Source of the DNA: an uncultured Holophaga sp.
GTDB taxonomy: Bacteria; Acidobacteriota; Holophagae; Holophagales; Holophagaceae
Assembly (NCBI RefSeq): GCF_963677305.1
Contig: NZ_OY781925.1
Location: 1,761,001 to 1,825,000, forward strand
Direction: 5' to 3'
Length of the DNA stretch: 64,000 bases
The number at the start of each line of letters is the position of its first letter. Position 1 is the first letter of the stretch. The notes beneath the pieces were generated by a model. It saw only the letters and a program-made list of their open reading frames with translations. It searched no databases and had not been told where the DNA came from. Of this stretch, positions 1 to 10,162 are shown piece after piece. The position numbers were made by a program, and so were the translations under genes.

Positions 1-461
1 GCCTTCTGGAAGTCCGTGGCGAGGTAGATCCGGGCATCGGCGCCGGTCTGGGGAAGGCGCCGCCCCAGGTAGTCCCCTGTGAAGGCCGCCATGCCCTTGT
101 CCAGGATCAGGTCGTAGTCCGCCTCGGTCATGAGGCTGACCTCCTCCACCTGCCAGGGCTCGTCCTCTCCCAGGTCTCTGCCGGGCAGCCGGTTCTTGGA
201 GAGCCAGGCGGCCCCCAGGATCTGGGCGGTGGGGACCAGGGACTCCGCCGCATCCACCTCTCCCAGGGAGGCGATGCACTCGGCCATGAGCTCGCTGCCC
301 CGATCCGGGCTTGAGATGAAGTCCTTGAGCTTCACCCCCATCGCCTTCCCGCAGAAGGCCTCCGCACAGATCATGACCGGCGTGCGGTCGGGCTTTTCCA
401 GGGCCAGGGCGGCCGAGATCCGGGCCACACTCTGCCCCAGCTTCACGCTTGCATCCAACAT
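1..461 (-). CDS. UROD-family methyltransferase-like protein, partial (3' end outside window)
   Basis: Reading leftward from an ATG at 461, the frame stays open to the window edge, giving 153 N-terminal residues. The start is supported by GGAGG about seven bases upstream. The N-terminus has the pattern RISAALALEKPDRTPVM, the typical opening of the uroporphyrinogen decarboxylase superfamily (a helix, then 'kpDRtPv'). That superfamily includes haem-pathway HemE and also corrinoid/coenzyme methyltransferases of the MtaA/MtbA and O-demethylase kind. The 'MICAEAFCGKAMG' stretch lacks the HemE-type 'PVWlMRQAGR' motif, so a methyltransferase-like member is more likely than HemE. It is divergent from a LysR regulator with a shared 160-base control region, which suggests regulation by that protein. 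The catalytic C-terminal half is not visible, so the substrate is unknown. Confidence 0.6.
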   Translation of the reverse strand, partial: MLDASVKLGQSVARISAALALEKPDRTPVMICAEAFCGKAMGVKLKDFISSPDRGSELMAECIASLGEVDAAESLVPTAQILGAAWLSKNRLPGRDLGEDEPWQVEEVSLMTEADYDLILDKGMAAFTGDYLGRRLPQTGADARIYLATDFQK

Positions 462-524
462 CCAGGTCCTCCGATTCGGGATTGTTCCGAAGAGCGTAGG
501 GCCTGCCTCTATGTGCATGGAAAC

Positions 525-561
525 GAAACGTTTCTACCGTTGCTATAGATCAGATTTATAG
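525..561. promoter_or_regulatory. Divergent control region with LysR-type inverted repeat
   Basis: The 160 bases between the UROD-like gene and the LysR gene carry two palindromes. GAAACGTTTC (525-534) is a perfect 10-base palindrome. CTATA-N9-TATAG (543-561) has perfect five-base arms and contains a T-N11-A core (T546, A558), the classical form of a LysR-family box. The region is AT-richer than its surroundings. Binding by the adjacent regulator is inferred from position and form only. Confidence 0.5.
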
Positions 562-621
562 CCGTGCAAGGGGCGGATTCTCCTACCATGGGCTCAGTTC
601 CCCCTCTCGACAGGTGACCCC

Positions 622-1509
622 TTGGACCTGGAACGCGTGAAATACTTCCTGGCCGTGGCCGACTGTCTGAGCTTCACCAAGGCAGGGCAGCGCCTCCATC
701 TCACCCAGGCGGCGGTCAGCTACCAGATCGCAGCGCTGGAGGAGAGCACTGGGGTGAAACTCTTCAAGCGCGACAGCCACCGGGTCAGCCTCACCCGGGC
801 CGGTGCCTATCTCCAGCGAGAGATGCTCCAGGTCATGGCCCACTGCGCAGAGGCCTTCGCCCAGGCGCGGCGGCTGGAGGAGGGTCTGGCCGGGGAGATC
901 ACCCTGGGCTATCTCGGGGGCATCGAGAAGAAGTTCATCCCCGCCTTCCTCAAGCGCTTCAGCCACGATCACCCAGAGGTGGCCGTCGGCTTCCAGGGGC
1001 ACACCATTCCGAGCCTCATGCGCGCGCTCGAGGACCACTCCGTGGACATCGGCTTCACCGTCTCTGTCGGGCTGGGAGAGCTGCCGGGCTACGCCTCCAT
1101 CCGCCTCTTTTCGGACCTGCCAGCCGTCCTCATGCCTCCGGATCACCCGCTGGCTTCCAGGGGCTCCCTGCGCGTCGAGGATCTTGCCCCATTCGATCTC
1201 GTGGCCATGGCGGCCGAAGTGAGTTCCCATACCTCCAACTGGCTGGAGGAGCTCTTCGCCCGCCATGGTGTCCGCCCCCGCATCGTCAGGACTGCCCGGG
1301 ATCCGGGGACTCTGGTGCTGCTGGTCCAGGCGGGGCAGGGCCTCACCCTCCTCACCCGCCATGTGGCGAAGCTCTACCCTCTGGCGGGGATCCATCTCGT
1401 AGACCTGGTGGATGAGGACGCCCGGGTGGACTCCTTGGCCCTCTGGCGCAGGGACAATGACAACCCCTGCATCCCCCTCTTCCTGAAGAGCCTGGGGATC
1501 AGGCCCTGA
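622..1509 (+). CDS. LysR-family transcriptional regulator
   Basis: This 295-residue protein has the normal LysR length. Residues 1-60 form the winged helix-turn-helix (DLERVKYFLAVADCLSFTKA, then LTQAAVSYQIAALEE), and residues 90-290 form the two-lobe periplasmic-binding-like effector domain (GYLGGIEKKFIPAFL, VDIGFTVSVGLGELPG, LLVQAGQGLTLL). The chosen start is TTG at 622, because it gives the usual few residues before the first helix. The gene is divergent from the UROD-like gene, and the spacer contains a T-N11-A inverted repeat, so autoregulation and control of the divergent gene are likely. The effector is not predictable. Confidence 0.9.
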   Translation: MDLERVKYFLAVADCLSFTKAGQRLHLTQAAVSYQIAALEESTGVKLFKRDSHRVSLTRAGAYLQREMLQVMAHCAEAFAQARRLEEGLAGEITLGYLGGIEKKFIPAFLKRFSHDHPEVAVGFQGHTIPSLMRALEDHSVDIGFTVSVGLGELPGYASIRLFSDLPAVLMPPDHPLASRGSLRVEDLAPFDLVAMAAEVSSHTSNWLEELFARHGVRPRIVRTARDPGTLVLLVQAGQGLTLLTRHVAKLYPLAGIHLVDLVDEDARVDSLALWRRDNDNPCIPLFLKSLGIRP

Positions 1510-1514
1510 AAGAC

Positions 1515-1556
1515 CCACCACGAAGCAGCCCGTGCGGCGAGGTTGCTTCGTGGTGG
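1515..1556. terminator. Bidirectional hairpin terminator between convergent genes
   Basis: CCACCACGAAGCA (1515-1527) pairs perfectly with TGCTTCGTGGTGG (1544-1556), a 13-base stem with a 16-base loop. It lies just after the LysR stop and just after the thiolase stop on the other strand. There is no clear T-run on either side. Confidence 0.7.
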
Positions 1557-1565
1557 ATCCCTCCC

Positions 1566-2744
1566 TCAGAGCCGCTCGAAGATCGCCGCGATGCCCTGGC
1601 CGCCACCGATGCACATGGTCACCAGGGCGTAGCGGCCCTGGATGCGCTCCAGCTCGTAGAGGGCCTTGGTGGCGATGAAGGAGCCGCTGCAGCCGATGGG
1701 GTGGCCCAGGGCGATGGCACCGCCGTTGGGGTTGGTCTTCAGGGGGTCCAGGCCAAGCCCGCGGGAGACGGCGATGGCCTGGGCGGCGAAGGCCTCATTG
1801 GACTCGACGACATCCATCTGGTCCACGCTGAGCCCGGCGCGCTGCAGGGCCAGCTGGGTGGCGGGGATGGGGCCCTCGCCCATGACGTCATGGGAGACGC
1901 CGGCCACGGCATGGGCCACCAGGCGGGCCATGGGTTTCAGCCCCTTGGCCTGGGCGGCAGCGGCATCGGCCAGAACGAAGAAGGCGGCCCCGTCGTTGAT
2001 GCCCGAGGCGTTGCCCGCGGTGACACTGCCTTCCTTCTTGAAGGCGGGCTTCATCCTGGCCAGGGCCTCGAGAGAGGTGCTCTTGGGGTGCTCGTCGGTG
2101 TCGAAGACCACCTCGCCCTTGCGCCCCTTGAGGGTGATGGGGAGGATCTGGGACTTGAAGCGCCCCTCGGCGATGGCCCGGGCCGCGCGGACCTGGGATT
2201 CCAGGGCCACGGCGTCCTGTTCCTCACGGGTGATGCCCCATTTGGCGGCGATGTTCTCGGCGGTCACGCCCATGTGCCCGGCGCCGAAGGGGTCCGTCAG
2301 GGTGGCCACCATCATGTCGGTGAGCTCTACGTTGCCCATGCGGGCGCCCCAGCGGGTGGTGGGGGTCAGGTAGCCACCCCTGCTCATGACCTCGACCCCG
2401 CCGCCCACGGCGAAGTCCGCCTCGCCGCAGCGGATGGCATTGGCCGCAGTGGCGATGGCCTGCAGGCCGGAGGCGCAGAGGCGGTTGACGCTCATGGCGG
2501 TGGATTCCATGGACATACCACCCTTAATGGCCGCTGTGCGGGCCACGTAGGGGAAGCGGGTATCCGTGGGGACGACATTGCCCACCACGGCGTAGGGGAT
2601 CTCCGAGGGGTCCACGCCAGAGCGGCGGATGGCCTCGGCGATCACCAAGCCACCCAGCTCTCCAGGCTCCATGTCCTTGAGGGCACCCCCGAAGGTGCCG
2701 ATGGCGGAGCGCACAGCGCTCAGGACGACGATTTCACGGTTCAT
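1566..2744 (-). CDS. Acetyl-CoA C-acetyltransferase / beta-ketothiolase
   Basis: This 392-residue protein matches the full length of biosynthetic and degradative thiolases. It condenses or cleaves acyl-CoA and acetyl-CoA in the cytoplasm. The nucleophile Cys90 sits in NRLCASGLQA. The other catalytic motifs are present: NEAFAAQ, GGAIALGHPIG (His) and the C-terminal CIGGGQG (second Cys). The start at 2744 gives the standard N-terminus MNREIVVLSAVRSAIG. It stands alone between a shared terminator and a long gap. AtoB, PhaA, FadA/PaaJ and BktB-type roles cannot be separated by motif, and no other beta-oxidation or PHB genes are nearby. Confidence 0.92.
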   Translation of the reverse strand: MNREIVVLSAVRSAIGTFGGALKDMEPGELGGLVIAEAIRRSGVDPSEIPYAVVGNVVPTDTRFPYVARTAAIKGGMSMESTAMSVNRLCASGLQAIATAANAIRCGEADFAVGGGVEVMSRGGYLTPTTRWGARMGNVELTDMMVATLTDPFGAGHMGVTAENIAAKWGITREEQDAVALESQVRAARAIAEGRFKSQILPITLKGRKGEVVFDTDEHPKSTSLEALARMKPAFKKEGSVTAGNASGINDGAAFFVLADAAAAQAKGLKPMARLVAHAVAGVSHDVMGEGPIPATQLALQRAGLSVDQMDVVESNEAFAAQAIAVSRGLGLDPLKTNPNGGAIALGHPIGCSGSFIATKALYELERIQGRYALVTMCIGGGQGIAAIFERL

Positions 2745-3405
2745 GAAGACTCCTCAACAGGGTCAGGGGGGGGCGGGCCAAGCTGCCTCGCCCGGCGACT
2801 GTGTTCGATTCTGCCAGAGCTGAAGCCCCTTCAATCCTGCACCAGAAGCGTGCAGTGCTTCCCTGTGCGCTGTCCCGCTGGTGAGGGGCCTTGACGATGA
2901 GTGTCGTGGTTTATGATAGACGTATTTAAGAAATGTGTGTAAATATTTGTAATAATGATAGTTGTTTTTAATGACTCTTTGGGCGAATGACGGCCTGTCC
3001 CACTTTCGGCTCCATTCGGTTGAAAGGGGGCTGACAAGCGGCTTGGCTCGGCTCCGGCCATATGGACGGGGAGGGGGGGTGGGGGCACGGTTGGGCGCGA
3101 TCGCCCAACGATGAAAGTCCTGCAGCTGTCCGGCATGGGGTGTCTGAACCTCTCCAGGGCGCCTCTGGTGGGTCGCTGACTGCCCGTGTTGATCTGGGTC
3201 CGTGGCCAGCAAGGGTGCCCACCCGCAGGGAGCTGCTCCCTTGTGGATCTTGGCGGCCTTTGCGTCTTTGCGGTGAAATACCAGGCTTGGAAGCCCGTGT
3301 TTATGGCTGGACCATTTATTTCCCGGATGTCAGGCATGGTGGATCAAAATACCTGTCGAGACAATCGGTGTGTCAGAATCGGGCACGGTTCATTGGAGTG
3401 TTGAT
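2745..3405. other. 661-base gene-free gap with AT-rich island and a palindrome
   Basis: I see no credible gene here; the open frames are low-complexity and overlap each other on both strands. Roughly 2915-2985 is strikingly AT-rich (TAAATATTTGTAATAATG, ATAGTTGTTTTTAATGAC) against a GC-rich genome. The segment probably holds promoters for the thiolase (leftward) and the SnoaL-like gene (rightward). At 3090-3109 there is a perfect hairpin with eight-base arms, GTTGGGCG and CGCCCAAC, around CGAT. Confidence 0.5.
3090..3109. repeat. Perfect short inverted repeat
   Basis: GTTGGGCG-CGAT-CGCCCAAC forms an eight-base-pair stem with a four-base loop and embeds the octamer GCGATCGC. No gene end is adjacent, so it is not obviously a terminator. 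Operator, RNA hairpin or repeat remnant are all possible. Confidence 0.4.
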
Positions 3406-3873
3406 ATGAGTGAGGCCATCCAGGCTCAGGTGCAGTGGCTCGTGGATCGGGCGCAGATCAGTGATCTTCTCTACAGCTTCGCCTCCTGTCTGGATGCCAA
3501 GGATTACAAGGGTTATGCAGACAACTTCGTGGAGGGGGGCTATGTGGAGCTCCCGGAGCCCACTTCCAAGACGGGAGAGACCTTCCGGATGGTTCGGGAG
3601 CGCATGGTTGAGCTCATGCCCCACGGGCTCGGGCAATACAGCGGCACTCATCACCTCAGCACCAACCACCAGATCGTGGTCGAGGGGGATGAGGCTCGCT
3701 CCCGGTCCTACCTTCAGGCGGTCCATATCGGAGAAACGCCGTTTGAACATTGGGATGGAGGTGGATGGTATGATTGCACCTACCGTCGTACGTCTCATGG
3801 CTGGAGGTTCGTCACCGTCAAGCTGAGCGTGCTCTGGCTGACGGGCTCACCCTCGCAGATGAAGGCGGAGTAG
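3406..3873 (+). CDS. SnoaL-like / NTF2-fold protein
   Basis: The 155-residue product has the layout of the SnoaL_4 type NTF2-like family: an N-terminal helix pair (WLVDRAQISDLLYSFASCLD), an acidic stretch (DAKDYKGYADNFVEGG), a central HHLSTNHQIVVEGDEARSRS, and an aromatic final strand (GWYDCTYRRTSHGWRFVTVK). Members include isomerases, hydroxylating enzymes and proteins of unknown role. The start at 3406 is chosen over an in-frame start 36 bases upstream because GGAGTG lies six bases before it and the family pattern begins there. It stands alone, convergent with adenine deaminase. The substrate is unknown. Confidence 0.8.
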   Translation: MSEAIQAQVQWLVDRAQISDLLYSFASCLDAKDYKGYADNFVEGGYVELPEPTSKTGETFRMVRERMVELMPHGLGQYSGTHHLSTNHQIVVEGDEARSRSYLQAVHIGETPFEHWDGGGWYDCTYRRTSHGWRFVTVKLSVLWLTGSPSQMKAE

Positions 3874-4006
3874 GCCGGGCATGGCGCTCCGGTCCAAAGC
3901 CAAGCCGATTGTCCGCCGATTGGGGGCATGAAGACCAAGTGCGTGACCCGAGTGGGGTGCTCGCCATAGCCGCTTCGCATCCCAGGAGAGGGGGGCTGCT
4001 TGAGGA

Positions 4007-5396
<1,390 letters not shown>

Positions 5397-6518
5397 CTAG
5401 ACGCCGGGGACCTTGCCTTCGACGCCCTTCACGAAGAACTTGATGCCGCCGAGCCACTCGTCATCCGCCACCTTGCCGGCGGGCAGGACCACCTTGCCGC
5501 TGTTGTCGGTGATGGGGCCCTTCCAGATCACGAAGGAGCCGTCCTTCAGGCCGCCCTTGACCTTGGCCACCTTGCCCTTGAGCTCAGCAGGGACCACATC
5601 GGCGATGGACACCAGGTCGATGGCACCCTCCTTCACGCCCCACCAGGCCTTACCGGTAGTCCACTTCCCGTCCATGGCATCCTGGGTGGCCTTGATGTAG
5701 TAGGGGGCCCAGTTGCAGATGGAGGAGGCGAGGCAGGCCTTGGGGCCGTAGGCGTGCATGTCGGAGTCCCAGCCGATGCCGTACTTGCCAGCCTTCTCGG
5801 CGGTCTGGAGCACGGCGCTGGAGTCGGTGTTCTGCATGAGCACATCCACACCCTGGTTGATCAGGGCCTGGGCGGCTTCGGTCTCCTTCGGGGGATCGAA
5901 CCAGGCGTTGACCCAGACCACCTTGGTCTTGATCTTGGGATTCACGCTCTGGGCGCCCATGGTGAAGGAGTTGATGTTGCGGATGACCTCGGGGATGGGC
6001 ACGGAGCCCACCACGCCCAGCACATTGCTCTTGGTCATGCCACCGGCCAGGACACCGGCCATGTAGGCACCCTCGTAGGTGCGGCTGTCATAGGTGCGGA
6101 GGTTTTCGGTGGTCTTGTAGCCGGTGGCGTGCTCGAACTTCACGTCCTTGAGGTCGGCGGCGGCCTTGAGCATGGGCTCCATGTAGCCGAAGGAGGTGCC
6201 GAAGATCACCTGGTTGCCCTGGGCGGCCAGATCGCGGAAGACACGCTCGGCATCGGCCCCTTCGGGGACCTTCTCCACGAAGGTGGTCTGGATCTTGTCA
6301 CCGAAGTGCTTCTCCAGCTCCTTGCGGGCGTTGTCGTGGGCGAAGGTCCAGCCCCCGTCGCCCACGGGGCCGATGTAGGTGAAGGCCACCTTGAAGGCTT
6401 TCGCCTTGGGGGCCTCGGCAGGGGCGTCCTTCTTCTTGTCGCAGGCCACGAAGGCTGTGGCAACCACGGCGGCGCAGGCGGCCAGCTTGAGGAGCAGGCT
6501 CGTACGGGTTGAGGTCAT
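5397..6518 (-). CDS. BMP-family ABC transporter substrate-binding lipoprotein
   Basis: This 373-residue exported lipoprotein has a positively charged N-terminus, a hydrophobic segment and a lipobox ending at Cys26 (TAFVAC followed by DKKKD). The mature part matches the Bmp/PnrA/Med family: VAFTYIGPVGDGGWTFAH, GTSFGYMEP, EGAYMAGVLAGGMTKSN, VGSVPIPEVIRNINSF and GWDSDMHAYGP. These proteins bind purine nucleosides or related compounds for a sugar-type ABC importer. The matching permeases and ATPase are at 11061-14576 on the same strand, not adjacent. With adenine deaminase next door, a purine or nucleoside substrate is likely but not proven. Confidence 0.9.
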   Translation of the reverse strand: MTSTRTSLLLKLAACAAVVATAFVACDKKKDAPAEAPKAKAFKVAFTYIGPVGDGGWTFAHDNARKELEKHFGDKIQTTFVEKVPEGADAERVFRDLAAQGNQVIFGTSFGYMEPMLKAAADLKDVKFEHATGYKTTENLRTYDSRTYEGAYMAGVLAGGMTKSNVLGVVGSVPIPEVIRNINSFTMGAQSVNPKIKTKVVWVNAWFDPPKETEAAQALINQGVDVLMQNTDSSAVLQTAEKAGKYGIGWDSDMHAYGPKACLASSICNWAPYYIKATQDAMDGKWTTGKAWWGVKEGAIDLVSIADVVPAELKGKVAKVKGGLKDGSFVIWKGPITDNSGKVVLPAGKVADDEWLGGIKFFVKGVEGKVPGV

Positions 6519-6819
6519 GGGGGGCTCCGGGATGGGTAGAGTTATGAGGTTTCCCCAGGATTATGATCCGCTGCCCCCCGGGTGTCACCCATTCAGGACA
6601 GCACTTTCACGGGGCTTGCGAAGCCTATTCTTAATATCAATAACAACTATGGGCTTCAAGGGCGTGCGCCTGGACTCGCTTGTCCGGGCTGGGGCGGCAT
6701 CGTGCGTCAAGCTCCGCAGTGGTGGACCCTGCACCCTCGGTTCCCCTTTTCCTGTCTGAAGGGCGCGGAGCTCCCATCCCGGCATACGCGGGTTTGAAGA
6801 CACGTTCTAGAATGGGGAC
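6519..6819. other. Divergent promoter region of BMP lipoprotein and pbp1A genes
   Basis: This is a 301-base divergent spacer. It contains an AT-rich island near 6630-6655 (CTTAATATCAATAACAACTA) that resembles islands in other gaps of this window. No gene or structured RNA is recognised. Confidence 0.45.
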
Positions 6820-8802
6820 ATGCCCGGACGCAGTCTCCCCCGCCTCACCCTTCTCACCCTCCTCCTGGGAGCGGGCCTGGGGGCCCAGGAGCCCATGGCC
6901 ACCTATCCGCCCCTGCCCAGGAACCAGGGCTCGCTCCATGTCATGGACCGCCAGGGGCGCTGGGTGGGGCGTATCCTTCCCAAGAAGCGGTACTGGGTGA
7001 GCCTGGACCGCATCCCGCCCTTCCTCCAGCAGGCGGTGGTGGCGGTGGAGGACGCCCGCTTCTACGAACACGGGGGATTAGACTACAAGGGCCTCGCCCG
7101 GGCGGTGCTGACGGATGTGGTGAAGGGCAAGATGGTGCAGGGGGGCTCGACCATCACCCAGCAGCTGGTCAAGAACCGCTACCTCAACGCCGATCGCACC
7201 CTGGACCGCAAGCTCAAGGAGGCCAACCTGGCCATGGAGCTGGAGAAGCGCTACTCCAAGGCCCAGATCCTGGAGATGTATCTCAATGAGATCTACTTCG
7301 GCAACGGCGTCTGGGGCATCGCTCAGGCGGCGCGCTACTACTTCGACAAGAACCCCGAGGCCCTGACGGAGGGGGAGTGTGTCCTCCTGGCCGGGGTGCC
7401 CAAGAATCCCTCCCGCTACAACCCCTTCGGCCAGGCCGCCGATGTGGCGGGGCGCAGGAACGTGGTCCTGGGCCGCATGGAAGACCTCAAGCTCATCAGC
7501 CATGACAGGGCCCTGGCCCTCTGCCGCACCTGGACCAACCGTCCGGGTGAGCACGCCCCCCAGGTGATGGCGGAGGTCCGCAGGGAACTGGCCGCCCGCT
7601 ATGGCGCCGACATTCTGGAGACCGGGGGAATCGATGTGGTCACGACCATCGACCTGGATATCCAGAAAGAGGCCGAGTCGGCGTTGCGGGCCGGGGTGAA
7701 GCGCCTCGCGCCCAATCTGCAGGGGGCCCTGGTCTGTTTGGATCCGGGCAATGGTGATGTCCTGGCAGCGGTGGGGGACGCCGTCGGCAATCAGGATGGC
7801 CTGAACCGCGCTTTCGTCTCCCGGCGCCAGTCCGGGTCGGCCATCAAGCCTCTCATCTATGCCGCGGCCCTGGAGAAGGGGCTCACAGCCGCCACAGTGA
7901 AGGACGACGAGCCCGTGGCCTATGAGCGGGGCGAGGGCAAGGTCTGGAAGCCCCAGAACTACGCCGGGGAGCACCTGGGCGAAGTGACCCTGAGGACCGC
8001 CCTGGCCCACTCGGACAATGTCATCGCCATCAAGGTTCTGGATGAGATCGGCGTGCCGACCCTGGTGGACTTCGCCGAGCGGGCTGGGCTCCATCTCCAC
8101 GCCGACAAGGGGCTCTCCCTGGCCCTGGGGACCGAGGATGTCACCGTCGAGGACCTGGTGGATGCCTACACCCCTCTGGCTGCCGGGGGCATCCGCTCCG
8201 AGGCCCGGACCATCCTGCGCATCCATGATCTGCGCCAGGGCACCTGGACCGAGAACGCCCCGGTCCAGGCCCCGGTCTGCTCCCCGGAGGTGGCCTACGT
8301 GACCACGGAGATGCTCACGGATGTCCTCAAGGTGGGCACGGCCCGGGGACTAAAGGGCTTTGCCGCCATTCACCCTTCGGCGGGCAAGACCGGCACCACA
8401 GACAACTACGTGGATGCCTGGTTCGTGGGCTACACCCCCAGCTTGGTGACCGGGGTCTGGGTCGGGGCGGACCGGCCCCGCTCCATGGGCCGTGGCTTCA
8501 CCGGGGGAGCTGCCGCCGCCCCCATCTGGGCCTCCTTCATGAAGCAGGCCCTGCGACACAGGCCCTCCGGGGACTTTGTGCGCCCCGAGGGCGTGGTGAG
8601 CTGTCTGGTGGACCCGGCCACGGGGATCCCCGTGCCCGAGGGGGTGAGCGAGGGCCTGCAGGAAGTCTTCGTGAAGGGCACCTCGCCTTGCGAAGCCCCT
8701 GCGGGGTCGGAAGCTCCCCAGAGTGACCCCGGAACCCCGCAGATGCCGCCCCCGGCTGGGGCGGAAGAGAACAGCTCCGCTCCGGTCGACGAGATGCCCT
8801 GA
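6820..8802 (+). CDS. Class A penicillin-binding protein (PBP1A-like)
   Basis: The 660-residue bifunctional peptidoglycan synthase works at the outer face of the inner membrane. An N-terminal hydrophobic segment (residues 8-22) is followed by a GT51 glycosyltransferase domain (about 60-230) with catalytic Glu77 in AVVAVEDARFYEHGG and the motifs GGSTITQQLVKN and KRYSKAQILEMYLNE. The transpeptidase domain (about 280-590) has the SxxK serine at Ser340 (SGSAIKP), the SDN triad (HSDNVIA) and KTGTT at 523-527. A proline/serine-rich tail ends the protein. It is short for PBP1A because the insert between the two catalytic domains is small. It stands alone between two AT-rich gaps. Confidence 0.95.
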   Translation: MPGRSLPRLTLLTLLLGAGLGAQEPMATYPPLPRNQGSLHVMDRQGRWVGRILPKKRYWVSLDRIPPFLQQAVVAVEDARFYEHGGLDYKGLARAVLTDVVKGKMVQGGSTITQQLVKNRYLNADRTLDRKLKEANLAMELEKRYSKAQILEMYLNEIYFGNGVWGIAQAARYYFDKNPEALTEGECVLLAGVPKNPSRYNPFGQAADVAGRRNVVLGRMEDLKLISHDRALALCRTWTNRPGEHAPQVMAEVRRELAARYGADILETGGIDVVTTIDLDIQKEAESALRAGVKRLAPNLQGALVCLDPGNGDVLAAVGDAVGNQDGLNRAFVSRRQSGSAIKPLIYAAALEKGLTAATVKDDEPVAYERGEGKVWKPQNYAGEHLGEVTLRTALAHSDNVIAIKVLDEIGVPTLVDFAERAGLHLHADKGLSLALGTEDVTVEDLVDAYTPLAAGGIRSEARTILRIHDLRQGTWTENAPVQAPVCSPEVAYVTTEMLTDVLKVGTARGLKGFAAIHPSAGKTGTTDNYVDAWFVGYTPSLVTGVWVGADRPRSMGRGFTGGAAAAPIWASFMKQALRHRPSGDFVRPEGVVSCLVDPATGIPVPEGVSEGLQEVFVKGTSPCEAPAGSEAPQSDPGTPQMPPPAGAEENSSAPVDEMP

Positions 8803-9338
8803 CTGGGGAGGACCTCCTTCCTGCACCCTGCCGGAGCCTGTCCGCCACCGGCAGGGCGCGCGCGAAGCCCAGGATGCCCTGGGGTGGACAGGGTCCGGAC
8901 CCCTGATGTCCCGCCTTGGGGCCCTCGATATTCATTCTGGATATGTCGGTGGTCGATGGGATAGGGGCGCTATGCCTCGGAGTATACGTGGATTTATAAG
9001 TAACATTGTTGTTAAGTATTACAAATATTGTGCTTGATTGTTGAAAATGGGATGGGCTTCCTGTGGCATCTGGGGGCTGGGCGGGGTGGGCGGCTCCGGG
9101 TTGGAAATTCTTATGTGTTTAAGTTGTCTATTTTTAATAATTGTATTTATTCAAAAGATAATAAAGAAGTTACGCATTGTTGGTCTGAAGCCGGAGACTT
9201 AAGATTCCCTGGGTCGGCAAGGGGTATCTGAATCTCTTTCAGTTTTTCTCGCTCCCGGGCCGAGTGCGGTGTGCCTTCCTGCCCCTTCCGCCGTCCCGTG
9301 AAATGACATCCAAAGCTCAACCTCAGAAAGGAGTGCAT
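8803..9338. other. 536-base leader/intergenic region upstream of mosB
   Basis: I see no coding potential. Near the left end is a GC-rich hairpin after the PBP gene. Two AT-rich islands follow, about 8990-9045 (TTTATAAGTAACATTG, TTGTTAAGTATTACAAATAT) and 9108-9175 (TATTTTTAATAATTG, AAAAGATAATAAAGAAG). The length and composition suggest a complex promoter or a long leader for mosBA. I did not recognise a ModE-type box or a molybdenum-cofactor riboswitch, but could not test this computationally. Confidence 0.45.
8826..8856 (+). terminator. Hairpin after pbp1A
   Basis: CCCTGCCGG (8826-8834) pairs perfectly with CCGGCAGGG (8848-8856) around a 13-base loop, 24 bases after the stop. There is no T-run after it. 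Confidence 0.5.
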
Positions 9339-10151
9339 ATGGCCGGCACGACAACGGAGCTCGAAAAGCTCCTCATGCAGCGACCGCTGAGCGATGCCCA
9401 GCTGCAGCAGATGGCGGAGGCCTCGGAATCCTACCGGATCCTGCCTGACGCCACCGTGGTGAAGATCGGCGGTCAGAGCTTCATCGACCGCGGCCGCGCT
9501 GCGGTCTATCCCCTGATGGAGGAGATCGTCGCTGCCCGCACGCAGCACAAGATGCTCATCGGCACCGGAGCCGGCACCCGGGCCCGCCACCTCTACTCCA
9601 TTGCCGCCGGGCTCAACCTTCCTGCGGGCATCCTCGCCCAGCTGGGGGCCTCGGTGGCTGGCCAGAACGCGACCATGCTGGGCCAGCTCTTGGCCAAGTA
9701 CGGCATCTCCTACGTGGATGACGCCGGTCTGTCGGCGGTCCCCCTCTTCCTTGCACAGGTGAATGCGGTGGTCTTCAGCGGCATGCCGCCCTTCGGCCTC
9801 TGGGTCCGTCCCGCCGCCCAGGGGGTCATCCCCCCCTACCGCACGGATGCCGGGTGCTTCCTCACCGCCGAGCAGTTCGGCTGCAAGGCCATGATCTATG
9901 TGAAGGATGAGAATGGCCTCTACACGGCCAACCCCAAGACCTCCAAGAACGCCACCTTCATCCCCAGGATCTCTGTGGACGAGATGAAGGCCAAGGGGCT
10001 CCAGGACTCCATCCTCGAGTTCCCGGTCCTGGATCTGCTCAAGGCGGCCCGCAATGTGCGGCAGGTCCAGATCGTGAACGGTCTGGTCCCCGGCAACCTG
10101 ACCCGCGCCCTTGCCGGTGAGCACGTCGGCACCATCATCACTGCGGACTGA
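9339..10151 (+). CDS. mosB: Molybdenum storage protein, beta subunit
   Basis: The product is 270 residues, the same length I recall for Azotobacter vinelandii MosB, and resembles it along its whole length. It has the amino acid kinase (UMP kinase-like) fold: [20 protein letters not shown] at about 44-63, a glycine-rich [48 protein letters not shown] and the conserved C-terminus [20 protein letters not shown]. The known protein is a cytoplasmic alpha3-beta3 cage that stores molybdate as polyoxometalate clusters in an ATP-dependent way. The start at 9339 is set by AAGGAG about eight bases upstream; the in-frame ATG at 9264 lacks this. mosA follows 11 bases later. Identity rests on remembered similarity, which is extensive. 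Confidence 0.92.
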   Translation: MAGTTTELEKLLMQRPLSDAQLQQMAEASESYRILPDATVVKIGGQSFIDRGRAAVYPLMEEIVAARTQHKMLIGTGAGTRARHLYSIAAGLNLPAGILAQLGASVAGQNATMLGQLLAKYGISYVDDAGLSAVPLFLAQVNAVVFSGMPPFGLWVRPAAQGVIPPYRTDAGCFLTAEQFGCKAMIYVKDENGLYTANPKTSKNATFIPRISVDEMKAKGLQDSILEFPVLDLLKAARNVRQVQIVNGLVPGNLTRALAGEHVGTIITAD

Positions 10152-10162
10152 GGAGACCCATC

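Noticed and set aside
2763..3409. Several overlapping small frames in the 2745-3405 gap
   Set aside because: They overlap one another on both strands, lack ribosome sites, and are rich in Pro/Arg/Ser as expected of non-coding GC-rich DNA.
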